The notes under the pieces: model-generated
Databases searched by the model: none
The model's input: the letters and a program-made list of their open reading frames with translations, nothing else
Told to the model about the DNA's origin: nothing
DNA from: Actinomycetes bacterium
GTDB taxonomy: Bacteria; Actinomycetota; Acidimicrobiia; Acidimicrobiales; Ilumatobacteraceae
NCBI GenBank assembly: GCA_029782355.1
Contig: JAKOUY010000016.1
Location: 1 to 64,000 of the forward strand
DNA length: 64,000 nt
Direction: 5' to 3'
Shown: positions 52,409 through 61,250 of the stretch, one piece after another
Position numbering within the stretch: position 1 is the stretch's first letter
Layout of the letters: each line of letters starts with the position of its first letter
Program-made: the position numbers and the translations under genes

Positions 52409-54267
52409 GGGCGGTCCCGCCCGGCCAGGACGCCCAGCGAGGCGCCGAGCACGAGGATCATCGACTCGGCCTCCGAGCACCGTCCGGCGGCACGGCAGGC
52501 GGCCGCTCGCGCCAGGACCGCCGGCACGTCGAGCAGCTCACCCGGGCAGGCGGCGATCAGCTCCGTGAACGAGGCCCACACCGCGGCATCGCCGAGCAGC
52601 ACCGAGGCATCGACCCGGAAGGCCTCCTTGGGCACGTTCGCGGTGGTCAGTGCCGGGTGGTGGGCGGTGAGGCGGCGGAGCACGTCGCGCACCGGCACCT
52701 TGCCCTCACCGATGGCGACCAGGCGGCGCACCGGGCGGGACAGCGCCCAGCGGGCGACGTCGTCGGCCAGCCACGGCGGGCGCTGCTCGACGCCCTCCTC
52801 CATCCAGGCATGGTCGCCCTGGACGGTCAGCAGGTAGCCGGCCAGCAGGGTGCCGAGGTCCGCATCCCGCCGGGCGTCGGCGGCCGGCCCGGCCGCGGCC
52901 GGCGGGGGCATGGCCCAGTGGTGCTCCATCGCCCGGCTCAGCTCCGGGCCGAACAGGGCGGCGTGGGCGGCCAGGATCCCACTCCGGCGGGTGGGGGTCG
53001 ACGTCCCCAGCCCGATCAAGCTGCGCCAGTAGGCCGCGGCCCACGCCGGGCCGCGTTCGGCGGCGAACTCCGGGGCACCGAACTCGCCCCAGTTCAGCTG
53101 CGCCGGCGGGCCGAACGATCCGTCGCGGGCCGCCAGGACGCGGGCCGAGTCGTAGCCGCCGAACAACTCGTCGGCACCCTCACCGCACAGGACGGCCGTG
53201 ATCCCGGCCCGGCGAACCGTGCCGGCCAGACCGGTCATGCCCACCGGGCCGAGGCGGACGAGGGGGACCCGCCGGGTGGCGACGAAGTCGACCAGGTCGG
53301 CGAGCAGGTCCGCCGGGCGTAGGACGTGGACGGTGTGCTCCAGGCCGACCGCGTCGGCGACGGTCTGCTGCCAGGCGGTGAGCCGATCGTCGCCGTCGAC
53401 CACCAGACCGAAGCTGCGGCGAACCCCGGCCTCGGCGGCCAGGGCACCGATCACCGTGGAATCCACCCCGCCACTCACCGACACGGCGAGGCGCCCGACC
53501 GAGCGGGTCCGGCTGCGGACCGCGCCGCGCACGGCCGCCTCCAACTCGTCGAGCTCGGCTGCGCTCGGCGGCCCGTCGCCGGCCCACGACCGGCTGACGG
53601 CCAGGCCGTCGGCGGGCGTGGCCGCCCACTCGGTGGTGGCCACCACTCGCCCGCCCTCGACATGCAGTGCCTGCCCGGGGAGCAGCTGGCGGACTCCCAC
53701 CCACGGGGTCGACGGCGGCGGGGCGGCCCACTCGGCCACCGCCGCGGCCAGTCCGGGGAGGTCGATCGACGGCCGGGGGCCCGGGGTGATGGCCGCCAGG
53801 GCCTGCAGGTCGGAGGCGATCGCGGTGCCGGCCGGTGTCTCGGTGACGTACAGCGGGCAGATGCCGAACCGGTCACGAAAGGCCACCGCCCGGCCGTCGG
53901 CCACCTGGACGACCACGCCGGCGAACTGGCCGTCGATGCCCGAGAGGAACGCCGGTCCCCAGCGGTTGACGCCGGCGCACAGCACCTCGATCTCGCTGGC
54001 ACCCGGACGGCCGAGGCGGGCGCGCAGCGCGTCGAGGTTGAACAGCTCACCGTTGAAGCAGCCGACCACCCCATCGATCTCGGCCGGCTGCTCGGCTCGA
54101 CCCTCGTCCCACAGGATCAGCCGGCTGGCCCACATCCCCGCCACGGGGCTCCGCCACCGACCGGTGACGTCCGGGCCGCGGCGGGCCAGGGCGGCGGCCA
54201 GTGCCGCCGGATCGGTGGGCTCCACGGCGCGGCCCGGCCGGGGCAGGATCACGGCGATGCCGCACAC
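52405..54267 (-). CDS. Asparagine synthetase (glutamine-hydrolysing)-like protein
   Basis: The 620-residue protein has an N-terminal glutaminase domain (nucleophile Cys2 in MCGIAVILPR, FNGE 71-74) and a C-terminal ATP-pyrophosphatase synthetase domain with SGGVDST at 265-271 and GEGADELFGGYD. Both active sites look intact. In natural-product clusters such enzymes amidate acids or close rings (for example beta-lactam synthetase relatives) instead of making asparagine. ATG start 9 bases after the ACP gene; its stop overlaps the NAT gene. Confidence 0.88.
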   Translation of the reverse strand: MCGIAVILPRPGRAVEPTDPAALAAALARRGPDVTGRWRSPVAGMWASRLILWDEGRAEQPAEIDGVVGCFNGELFNLDALRARLGRPGASEIEVLCAGVNRWGPAFLSGIDGQFAGVVVQVADGRAVAFRDRFGICPLYVTETPAGTAIASDLQALAAITPGPRPSIDLPGLAAAVAEWAAPPPSTPWVGVRQLLPGQALHVEGGRVVATTEWAATPADGLAVSRSWAGDGPPSAAELDELEAAVRGAVRSRTRSVGRLAVSVSGGVDSTVIGALAAEAGVRRSFGLVVDGDDRLTAWQQTVADAVGLEHTVHVLRPADLLADLVDFVATRRVPLVRLGPVGMTGLAGTVRRAGITAVLCGEGADELFGGYDSARVLAARDGSFGPPAQLNWGEFGAPEFAAERGPAWAAAYWRSLIGLGTSTPTRRSGILAAHAALFGPELSRAMEHHWAMPPPAAAGPAADARRDADLGTLLAGYLLTVQGDHAWMEEGVEQRPPWLADDVARWALSRPVRRLVAIGEGKVPVRDVLRRLTAHHPALTTANVPKEAFRVDASVLLGDAAVWASFTELIAACPGELLDVPAVLARAAACRAAGRCSEAESMILVLGASLGVLAGRDRP

Positions 54268-54276
54268 CGGCGCGCC

Positions 54277-54519
54277 TCACCGCCGCTGGTACAGCTGGCG
54301 GATCGTGTCCAGGTTGCGGAAGTCGTCGGCGGTGGAGATCTCCAGCACGGTGTCGTCGCCGGCCGCGCCCACCAGCACCTCGAGCACGGCGACGACCGAC
54401 AGCGAGTCGACCATCCCGGCGGCCGCCAGATCCGGGGCGGCACGGACGTCGGCAGGCGGCCAGGCGTAGAACACCCGGTCGAGCAGTTCGCCCTCGACGT
54501 CCTCCCACGGCGTGCTCAC
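54277..54519 (-). CDS. Acyl carrier protein
   Basis: The 80-residue carrier protein has the phosphopantetheine attachment motif GMVDSL, with Ser39. The rest forms the four-helix pattern of an acyl carrier (VVAVLEVLVGAAGDD, TVLEISTADDFRNLDTIRQLY). It should carry an acyl thioester loaded by the neighbouring AMP ligase. GTG 54519 overlaps the NadE-like stop (GTGA). Confidence 0.85.
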   Translation of the reverse strand: MSTPWEDVEGELLDRVFYAWPPADVRAAPDLAAAGMVDSLSVVAVLEVLVGAAGDDTVLEISTADDFRNLDTIRQLYQRR

Positions 54520-55469
54520 CGGTCGGCCCCACCGGGGAAGCACACGCTGCGGGTCGTGGTGTAGCGCAGGCCGGCGGCCACCGCCCCGCCGAGCTGGCGC
54601 AGGGCGGCCGGCGACCAGCCGGGCTGCTCGGCGGCGACGGCGTCGAGCGCGCCGGCGGTGCCGTCCGGGTCCTCCAGCAGACGGGCGATCGTCGTGGCCG
54701 GGAGGGCGAAGTAGTACTCGTCCTGGCTCTGGCGCAGACCGAAGGTGTCGGTGGTCGGGCGGCGTTCGATGATCGGCCGTGGCACGCCCAACAGCCGGGC
54801 GGCCTCGTACACCTCGGCCTTGGACAGGTCGCCGATGGCGCACACGTCGGCGGCGTCGTCGCCGTACTTGACGACGAAGCCGGTGCGCAGCTCGTCGCCG
54901 TTGCTGGCCCCGACCACCGCCCGGTTGGTGGCTTCGGCCTCGGCGTAGGCGATGAGCATGCGGGTCCGCTGCTTGCGGTTCTGGGCGGCGATGATCCGGC
55001 GCAGGTCGTCGGCGCGCAGCCGGGCCCGCGTGGTGGGTTCGCCGTGGCGCGGCCCGACGCAGATCTCGTAGACCGGGGTCCCCAGCCGGCGGGTGGCGTC
55101 GGCGTCCTGGTTGACGGCGAAGGCCTGGGTGCCTGGATCGAACCCGGTGACGTACCTGCCGACGATGGCCTCGATCTCGGCGGGCGGCTGCTGGGCGGCG
55201 AGCGCCGCGGTGATCGAGCGCTCGACCAGCTCGACCCCGGCGGATTCGGCAGCCTGGCGGGCGAACCCGGACGTGGCCGGATCAGTGGCCCCGTCTGGCA
55301 GGAACAGGGCGACGACGGCCTGGGGCCCGAGCGCCCGGGCGCAGAGCGCCACGGTCACGGCGGAGTCGACACCGCCCGATGTCTGGACCACCGCGCCGCG
55401 CCGGCCGAGGACCCGATGGACGGTCTCGGACAGCCAGGCGATGCGGGCGTCGAGGTCAGCCGGGGTCAC
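54516..55469 (-). CDS. NAD synthetase (NadE)-like ATP-pyrophosphatase
   Basis: The 317-residue ammonia-dependent NadE-like protein has SGGVDS at residues 31-36 in VVQTSGGVDSAVTVALC, the family blocks TRMLIAYAEAEATNRAVVGASN, DELRTGFVVKYGDDAADVCA and IGDLSKAEVYEAARLL, and a C-terminal extension. Ordinary NadE amidates NaAD with ammonia. In this cluster it may amidate another adenylated acid, because a second amide-forming enzyme, an ACP and a ligase are coupled to it. The GTG overlaps the AMP-ligase stop. Confidence 0.82.
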   Translation of the reverse strand: MTPADLDARIAWLSETVHRVLGRRGAVVQTSGGVDSAVTVALCARALGPQAVVALFLPDGATDPATSGFARQAAESAGVELVERSITAALAAQQPPAEIEAIVGRYVTGFDPGTQAFAVNQDADATRRLGTPVYEICVGPRHGEPTTRARLRADDLRRIIAAQNRKQRTRMLIAYAEAEATNRAVVGASNGDELRTGFVVKYGDDAADVCAIGDLSKAEVYEAARLLGVPRPIIERRPTTDTFGLRQSQDEYYFALPATTIARLLEDPDGTAGALDAVAAEQPGWSPAALRQLGGAVAAGLRYTTTRSVCFPGGADR

Positions 55470-56758
55470 TTGCCGGCCTCCCCGAGTGCGAGGTGCTCGA
55501 CGACGTGGACGTCGGCCATGGCCGTCAGCGGGCCGAGCACGGGGCGCAGGGCCCGGCGCAGGTCGGGGGCGGTCACGTGATGGCCGGGTTGGGGCACGAC
55601 CTGGATCACCAGCACCTGGTCGCCGGAGACGCGAGCCGGGCGGGTGGCGATCCGCAACGCCAGCGGGCTGGCCAGTCGCTGGACCTGCTCGGTGAGGTCG
55701 GCCAGGTCGATCTTCGTGCCGGCGACGTTGGCGAAGCGGTCGGTGCGCCCGGCGTGGACCAGCCCGCCGCTGGCCCCGGCCGAGGCGGCGATGGCCAGAT
55801 CCCCGGTCGGCACCGGTTCGCCCGCCGGTCCCGGGCGGACGGTGTCGTACGGATCGGCGATCACCCCGCTCATCGCGTGCACCGAGCGAGCCAGGATCTC
55901 GGCCCGACCGTGCTCGTCGGCAGGCCCGAGGCGCAGCTCGGCGCCGGGCACCGGGTGCCCGATGGTCCCCTCGGTGAAGTCGGCCAGTGGTCCCCGCCAC
56001 ATCGACAGCCGTGGGCCCAACTCGGCCTGGCCGTACATATTGACCAGCTCGATGTGCGGGTTGATCGCAGCGATCGCCGCGGCCACCCGGCCGGCCAGGC
56101 GCCCGCCGGCCACCACCATGGTCGACACCGCGCCCAGCAGCTCGGCGCACGCCACCGCCACCGTGGCCTGCTGCGGGAGCAGGTAGAGCACGATCGGGCT
56201 GGTGGCCGCGGCCAGCATCTCGGCCAGGGGCCCGGAGGAGGTTCCGGCCGTCACGAAGGTCACGGGCACGCCGGCGCGGGCGTGGCTGGTGACGATGCTC
56301 AGCCCGTAGGCGAAGTTGGCGGGCGGCAGGGCCACGTAGCTGGCCGAGGCGTCGAGCCGCAGGGTGCCCGCCACCATGTCGGCATGGCCGGCCACGGTGG
56401 ACTGCTCGTAGAGCACGCACTTCGGGTGACCGGTCGAGCCGGAGGTGTGAAAGCCGAGCACCGGCCCCACCGCGGAGCACGCCGAGCCCGAGCCATCGAC
56501 CCGGCGCGACGTGCCGCCCAGGTCGGTGACCAGCACGGGCGTGGCGCTCCGCCCGGCGACCAGCTCGACGACCCGCTCCAGCCCGGGGTAGGCCTGGCGG
56601 GGGACGACCAGCGCCGAGTGCGACGCGGCGAGGGCGTCGAGCAGGTCGCCCAGCGCGCGGTCCGCCGCGGGATCGCGGTGATGGACGACCCCGGACTGCC
56701 AGGTCGGCCGGCGAGCGCCGGATCGCCGAACGTCGCCCACGGTCAGGCCGCCACTCAT
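55466..56758 (-). CDS. AMP-dependent ligase of the NAT/AsnB/ACP cluster
   Basis: The 430-residue adenylate-forming enzyme, shorter than a typical acyl-CoA ligase, has A3 loop FHTSGSTGHPKCVLYEQS, A5 MYGQAELGPRLSMW, A7 PTGDLAIA and a small C-terminal domain. The usual catalytic-lysine motif is not obvious; the chain ends ...LGEAGK, so the final Lys430 might play that role. It probably activates the acid loaded on the ACP. ATG start 7 bases after TAGTGT (56766-56771), which overlaps the HD gene's stop, so the cluster may have a promoter here. Confidence 0.85.
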   Translation of the reverse strand: MSGGLTVGDVRRSGARRPTWQSGVVHHRDPAADRALGDLLDALAASHSALVVPRQAYPGLERVVELVAGRSATPVLVTDLGGTSRRVDGSGSACSAVGPVLGFHTSGSTGHPKCVLYEQSTVAGHADMVAGTLRLDASASYVALPPANFAYGLSIVTSHARAGVPVTFVTAGTSSGPLAEMLAAATSPIVLYLLPQQATVAVACAELLGAVSTMVVAGGRLAGRVAAAIAAINPHIELVNMYGQAELGPRLSMWRGPLADFTEGTIGHPVPGAELRLGPADEHGRAEILARSVHAMSGVIADPYDTVRPGPAGEPVPTGDLAIAASAGASGGLVHAGRTDRFANVAGTKIDLADLTEQVQRLASPLALRIATRPARVSGDQVLVIQVVPQPGHHVTAPDLRRALRPVLGPLTAMADVHVVEHLALGEAGK

Positions 56759-56768
56759 CGTGGCGACA

Positions 56769-57386
56769 CTAGCGGTCCCCCAGTCGATCCGTGCCGTGTT
56801 CGTCCACGAGATCACCGCTCGCCACCCGGCGATCGAGGCGCTCCGCCAGCACCGGCCACAACCCGGGGATGCCGGCCTCGACGAAGCGGCGGTTGCGCTG
56901 CTCGACCCGCTGCCGGGTGATCCCGGCCTCGCGCCAGGCGGTGCCGCCCTCGGTGACGTTGAGCAGCATCGGCGCCATCCGGTCGATGGCCATCACGAAG
57001 CGGGCCTCGGGCGTGTCGCCGGCCTCGTAGTGCTCCCACAGCTGGCGCAGCCGGGTGCCGGTCGCCGCCGGCAGGAGCCCGAACAGGCGCTCGGCGGCGG
57101 CCTGCTCGCGGGCCGCCTTCTGCTCGTTGAGGTGCTCGTCGTAGGCGAAGGTGTCGCCGGCGTCGACCTCGACGATGTCGTGGATCACGGCCATGGTCAC
57201 CGCCGTGGCCAGGTCGATCGGCTCGGCGGCGAACGGGGCCAGCACGACGACCGCGACGCCGAGGTGCCAGCTGTGCTCTCCGGTGAACTCGCGCCGCGAC
57301 CCGTCGGCCAGGAAGTTGCGCCGCTCGACCTGCTTGAGCGCGTCGATCTCCACCAGGAACTCGAGGATCCGCGCCAGGTCGTCCAT
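56769..57386 (-). CDS. HD-domain phosphohydrolase (YfbR/HDDC2-like)
   Basis: The 205-residue HD-domain protein has EHSWHLGVAVVVL (His of the HD set), VIHDIVEVDAGDTFAYD and a later Asp. YfbR/HDDC2-type proteins are 5'-deoxynucleotidases. It sits 10 bp upstream of the AMP ligase on the same strand and might belong to the cluster, or be independent. ATG 7 bases after TACGGT (57394-57399). Confidence 0.87.
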   Translation of the reverse strand: MDDLARILEFLVEIDALKQVERRNFLADGSRREFTGEHSWHLGVAVVVLAPFAAEPIDLATAVTMAVIHDIVEVDAGDTFAYDEHLNEQKAAREQAAAERLFGLLPAATGTRLRQLWEHYEAGDTPEARFVMAIDRMAPMLLNVTEGGTAWREAGITRQRVEQRNRRFVEAGIPGLWPVLAERLDRRVASGDLVDEHGTDRLGDR

Positions 57387-57393
57387 CGCCCGG

Positions 57394-57451
57394 ACCGTAC
57401 CCGACGAGCCCTGGCCTGCGCTGGCACAAGTTACCCGAGAGTAGGTACGCT
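57394..57451. promoter_or_regulatory. Divergent leaderless promoters of the HD gene and the 3-hydroxyacyl-CoA dehydrogenase gene
   Basis: The minus -10 TACGGT (57394-57399) lies 7 bases before ATG 57386. The plus -10 TACGCT (57446-57451) lies 6 bases before ATG 57458. Confidence 0.65.
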
Positions 57452-57457
57452 GGCGAC

Positions 57458-58309
57458 ATGACCGAGATCACGACAGTGGGCATCCTGGGGTCGGGGATCA
57501 TGGGGTCGGGGCTGGCCGAGGTCACCGCCAAGGCCGGGTACCGCGTCGTGCTCCGCTCACGCACCCGGGCCGCCGCCGAAGGCTCCCTCGCCACGCTGAC
57601 CACGGGCCTGGCCAAGCAGGTGGAGAAGCAGAAGATCACCCCGGAGGAGCGCGACGCCGTCCTCGACCGCATCGCCGTCACCGATCACTTCGGCCAGCTG
57701 GCCGATTGCGACCTGGTCATCGAGTCGGTGGTCGAGGACCTCGCCGTCAAGAAGGCCCTGTTCACCGAGCTGGAGCAGGTCTGCAAGCCGTCGGCGATCC
57801 TGGCCACCAACACCTCCACGCTCCCGGTGATCGAGCTGGCGATGGCCACCGAGCGCCCGGCGCAGGTCTGTGGCATCCACTTCTTCAACCCGGCGCCGGC
57901 AATGAAGCTGGTCGAGATCGTCCGTCCGCTGACCGCCGCCGACGACACGATCAAGACCGCTCGGGCCTTCGCCGAGTCGTGCGACAAGGACGCCGTCGAG
58001 GTCACCGACCGGGCCGGCTTCATCGTCAACGCCCTGCTGTTCCCCTACTTGAACAACGCCGTGCGGATGTGGGAGCAGGGAACCGCGTCGATGGACGACA
58101 TCGACACGGCGATGAAGGGTGGCTGCAACTTCCCGATGGGCCCCTTCGCCCTGCTCGACCTGGTCGGCCTGGACACCTCCCTCGCCATCCTCGACGCCCT
58201 GTACGCCGAGTTCCGCGACCCGAACTTCGCCGCCGTGCCCACCCTGCGCCGGATGGTGACCGCCGGGCATCTGGGGCGCAAGACCAAGCGCGGCTTCCGC
58301 AGCTACTGA
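57458..58309 (+). CDS. 3-hydroxybutyryl/3-hydroxyacyl-CoA dehydrogenase
   Basis: The 283-residue two-domain enzyme has the NAD motif VGILGSGIMGSGLAEVTAK, the catalytic region GIHFFNPAPAMKLVEIV and ATNTSTLPVIELA, and the C-terminal dimerisation domain GFIVNALLFPYLNNAVRM. It oxidises or reduces 3-hydroxyacyl-CoA with NAD(P). The nearby ethylmalonyl-CoA mutase suggests a role in the acetyl-CoA assimilation route through crotonyl-CoA; beta-oxidation is equally possible. Confidence 0.92.
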   Translation: MTEITTVGILGSGIMGSGLAEVTAKAGYRVVLRSRTRAAAEGSLATLTTGLAKQVEKQKITPEERDAVLDRIAVTDHFGQLADCDLVIESVVEDLAVKKALFTELEQVCKPSAILATNTSTLPVIELAMATERPAQVCGIHFFNPAPAMKLVEIVRPLTAADDTIKTARAFAESCDKDAVEVTDRAGFIVNALLFPYLNNAVRMWEQGTASMDDIDTAMKGGCNFPMGPFALLDLVGLDTSLAILDALYAEFRDPNFAAVPTLRRMVTAGHLGRKTKRGFRSY

Positions 58310-58337
58310 GCGCTGCATCGGCCCGGTCCGAGGGCGC

Positions 58338-59030
58338 ATGACCGCCTGGCACACTGCTCGGGTGGTGGCCCCCGCCGAGCCCGAACCGAGTGCGTGGGGC
58401 TTCCCCGACCTCGCCCGCGTCCCGGCCGGCCAGGAGATGATCGCCGTCGGTGCCGACCTCGAGCCCGGCACGCTGCTCGCCGCCTACCGCGCCGGGCTGT
58501 TCCCGATGCCGGTGGACCGCCGGCGGATCGGGTGGTGGTCGCCGGACCCGCGCGGGATCATCCCCCTCGACGGCCTGCACGTCAGCCGGTCGCTGCGGCG
58601 CAGCCTCGCCCGGTTCACCGTCTCCCGCGACCGGGCGTTCGAGCAGGTCATGGTGGCGTGCGGCGACCCGGCCCGCCCGCACGGCTGGATCACCCCGGCG
58701 TTCGTCGCTGCCTACACCCGCCTGCACCGCCTCGGGTGGGCCCACAGCGTCGAGGTGTGGTCTGCCGACCGGCTGGTGGGCGGCGTCTACGGCGTGCGCA
58801 TCGGGGGGCTGTTCGCCGGGGAGTCGATGTTCCACGCCGAGACCGACGCCTCCAAGGTCGCCCTGGTGGCCCTGGTTGGCTGGCTGGTCGACTCCGGGGC
58901 GAAACTGTTCGACGTGCAGTGGACCACGCCGCACCTGCGTACCCTCGGTGCCGTCGACGTGTCCCGTGGTGAGTATCTCGATCGATTGGCCGCGGCACTG
59001 ACCGCGACCACGGAGGTGAACGATGACTGA
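58338..59030 (+). CDS. aat: Leucyl/phenylalanyl-tRNA-protein transferase
   Basis: The 230-residue enzyme adds Leu or Phe to N-terminal Arg/Lys of proteins for the N-degron pathway. Typical blocks are AVGADLEPGTLLAAYRAGLFPM, IGWWSPDPRGIIPLDGLHVSRSLRR, HSVEVWSADRLVGGVYGV and LFAGESMFHAETDASKVAL. ATG 58338 is used; a GTG at 58362 behind a weak CACACT box is an alternative that would drop eight residues. Its stop overlaps the ecm start region by 8 bases. Confidence 0.93.
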   Translation: MTAWHTARVVAPAEPEPSAWGFPDLARVPAGQEMIAVGADLEPGTLLAAYRAGLFPMPVDRRRIGWWSPDPRGIIPLDGLHVSRSLRRSLARFTVSRDRAFEQVMVACGDPARPHGWITPAFVAAYTRLHRLGWAHSVEVWSADRLVGGVYGVRIGGLFAGESMFHAETDASKVALVALVGWLVDSGAKLFDVQWTTPHLRTLGAVDVSRGEYLDRLAAALTATTEVNDD

Positions 59031-60993
59031 GCCGTCGGCGTCCCAGCCGCGCCGCGACGACCCGTGGCTGATGCGCACGTACTCCGGGCACTCCACCGCT
59101 GCGGCCTCCAACGCCCTCTACCGGACCAATCTGGCCAAGGGCCAGACCGGTCTGTCGATCGCCTTCGACCTCCCGACCCAGACCGGCTACGACCCGGACC
59201 ACGGGCTGGCTCGCGGCGAGGTCGGCAAGGTCGGCGTGCCGGTGGCCCACCTCGGGCACGTGCGCACCCTGCTCGACGGGATCCCGCCCGGGCAGATGAA
59301 CACCTCGATGACCATCAACGCCACGGCCGCCTGGATGCTGGCGTTGTACGTGGCCAACGCCACCGAGCAGGGCGTCGACACCATGGCGCTGCGTGGCACC
59401 ACCCAGAACGACATCGTCAAGGAGTACCTGAGCCGCGGCACGCACATCTTCCCGCCGGAGCCGTCCCGCCGGCTGATCGTCGACATGGTCGCCTGGTGCG
59501 CCGAGCACGCCCCGAAGTGGAACCCGATCAACGTCTGCTCCTACCACCTCCAGGAAGCCGGGGCGACGCCGGTGCAGGAGATCGCCTACTCGCTGGCAAC
59601 CGCCATCGGCGTGCTCGATGCGGTGCGCGACTCCGGCCAGGTGCCGGCGGAACGCTTCACCCAGGTGTTCGGAGCGATCTCGTTCTTCGTCAACGCCGGC
59701 ATCCGCTTCGTCGAGGAGATCTGCAAGCTGCGTGCCTTCACCCAGCTGTGGGAGCGCATCGGGCGGGAGCGCTACGGCGTCACCGACACCCGGGCGCTGC
59801 GCTTCCGGTACGGCGTGCAGGTCAACTCGCTGGGCCTGACCGAGGCCCAGCCGGAGAACAACGTCCAGCGAATCGTGCTGGAGATGCTGGCGGTGACCCT
59901 GTCGAAGGACGCTCGGGCGCGCAGCGTGCAACTGCCTGCCTGGAACGAAGCCCTCGGCCTGCCCCGACCGTGGGACCAGCAGTGGTCGTTGCGGATGCAA
60001 CAAGTCCTGGCGTTCGAGACCGACCTGCTGGAGTACGAGGATCTGTTCACCGGGTCGCGGGTCGTCGAGGCCCGGACCGCAGAGTTGGCCGAGGCGGCAT
60101 GGGCCGAGTTGGCCGACGTGCTGTCGCTGGGCGGGGCGTTCGAGGCGGTCGACACGCTGAAGGGCCGGCTGGTCAGCTCGATGGCCGAGCGCACCCGGCG
60201 GATCGAGTCCGGCGCCCAGCAGGTGGTGGGGGTCAACGTGTTCACCGAGACCGCCGAGTCACCGCTGGACACGCCCGGCAACATCCTCACCGTCGATCCC
60301 AGCGTCGAGCGGGAGATGATCGACGACGTCGCCGCCTGGCGAGCCGGGCGAGATGCTGCCGCCGTGGCCGCCGCCCTCGACCGGCTGCGCACCGCGGCGG
60401 CGTCGACCGCCAACCTGATGGAGCCGTCGATCGAGCTGGCCCGCGCCGGGGGGACCACCGGCGAGTGGGCCGCGGCGCTGCGCGAGGTGTTCGGCGAGTA
60501 CCGCGCCCCCACCGGTGTCGGGGCCGCCGCCGGGACGAGCCCCGGCGCGCTCGCCGCCGTCGCCGAGCGGGTGCGCGCCCTGCCCGACGGACCGCCACGC
60601 TTCCTGGTGGCCAAGCCCGGCCTCGACGGGCACAGCAACGGCGCCGAGCAGATCGCCGTTGCTGCTCGCGACTCGGGGATGGAGGTGGTCTACAGCGGCA
60701 TCCGCCTGACCCCCGAGCAGATCGTCGCCTCGGCCCGCGACGAGGACCCCGACGTGGTCGGCATCTCGATCCTGTCCGGCTCGCACCTCGAACTGGTCCC
60801 GGCCGTGGTGCGCGGGCTGCGCGCCGTCGGCTGCGACGCTGCCGTCGTGGTCGGCGGGATCATCCCCGACGCCGACCGGCCACGACTGGTCGACGCCGGT
60901 GTCGCCCGGGTCTACACCCCCAAGGACTTCGAGCTGGCCAAGATCATGGCCGACGTCGTCGACCTGACCGAGTCCACCCGCGCCACCCACTGA
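59023..60993 (+). CDS. ecm: Ethylmalonyl-CoA mutase (MeaA-type, B12-dependent)
   Basis: The 656-residue single-chain mutase begins WLMRTYSGHSTAAASNALYR and GQTGLSIAFDLPTQTGYDPDH, as in MeaA/Ecm rather than in methylmalonyl-CoA mutase. The C-terminal cobalamin domain has the base-off motif DGHSNG with His537 as cobalt ligand. It rearranges (2R)-ethylmalonyl-CoA to methylsuccinyl-CoA in the ethylmalonyl-CoA pathway for growth on acetyl units. It overlaps the end of aat. The other pathway genes (ccr, mcd, mcl) are not in the window. Confidence 0.93.
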   Translation: MTEPSASQPRRDDPWLMRTYSGHSTAAASNALYRTNLAKGQTGLSIAFDLPTQTGYDPDHGLARGEVGKVGVPVAHLGHVRTLLDGIPPGQMNTSMTINATAAWMLALYVANATEQGVDTMALRGTTQNDIVKEYLSRGTHIFPPEPSRRLIVDMVAWCAEHAPKWNPINVCSYHLQEAGATPVQEIAYSLATAIGVLDAVRDSGQVPAERFTQVFGAISFFVNAGIRFVEEICKLRAFTQLWERIGRERYGVTDTRALRFRYGVQVNSLGLTEAQPENNVQRIVLEMLAVTLSKDARARSVQLPAWNEALGLPRPWDQQWSLRMQQVLAFETDLLEYEDLFTGSRVVEARTAELAEAAWAELADVLSLGGAFEAVDTLKGRLVSSMAERTRRIESGAQQVVGVNVFTETAESPLDTPGNILTVDPSVEREMIDDVAAWRAGRDAAAVAAALDRLRTAAASTANLMEPSIELARAGGTTGEWAAALREVFGEYRAPTGVGAAAGTSPGALAAVAERVRALPDGPPRFLVAKPGLDGHSNGAEQIAVAARDSGMEVVYSGIRLTPEQIVASARDEDPDVVGISILSGSHLELVPAVVRGLRAVGCDAAVVVGGIIPDADRPRLVDAGVARVYTPKDFELAKIMADVVDLTESTRATH

Positions 60994-61030
60994 CCAGCCC
61001 CCCAACCCCACCCAGCGCCCCTCCCGCCCC

Positions 61031-61200
61031 GTTCTTGTCGTGACTGATTCGCCACGTCGCCAACATGTCACGACAAGAATCCGGCGGCGGACCGGGGCCG
61101 GGCGGGTGAGTCCCCCGAGCCCCCACGGCCCCCAAGGCCCCTCCCGCCTCGTTCTTGTCGTGACTGATTCGCTACGTCGCCAACTTGTCACGACAAGAAT
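61031..61200. repeat. Twin intergenic hairpin repeats, 120 bp apart
   Basis: Two nearly identical 50-bp blocks at 61031-61080 and 61151-61200. Each has arms TTCTTGTCGTGAC and GTCACGACAAGAA (13 bp, perfect) around a 22-base loop; the blocks differ by two bases, both in the loop. The flanks are also alike (ctcccgcc before, ccggcgg after), so the whole 120-bp unit is duplicated. They could be paired terminators behind ecm or copies of a mobile hairpin repeat. Confidence 0.88.
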
Positions 61201-61250
61201 CCGGCGGGGGGCCGGGGCCGGGCGGGGCGGGGCCGTAGCCTCGATCGGCG

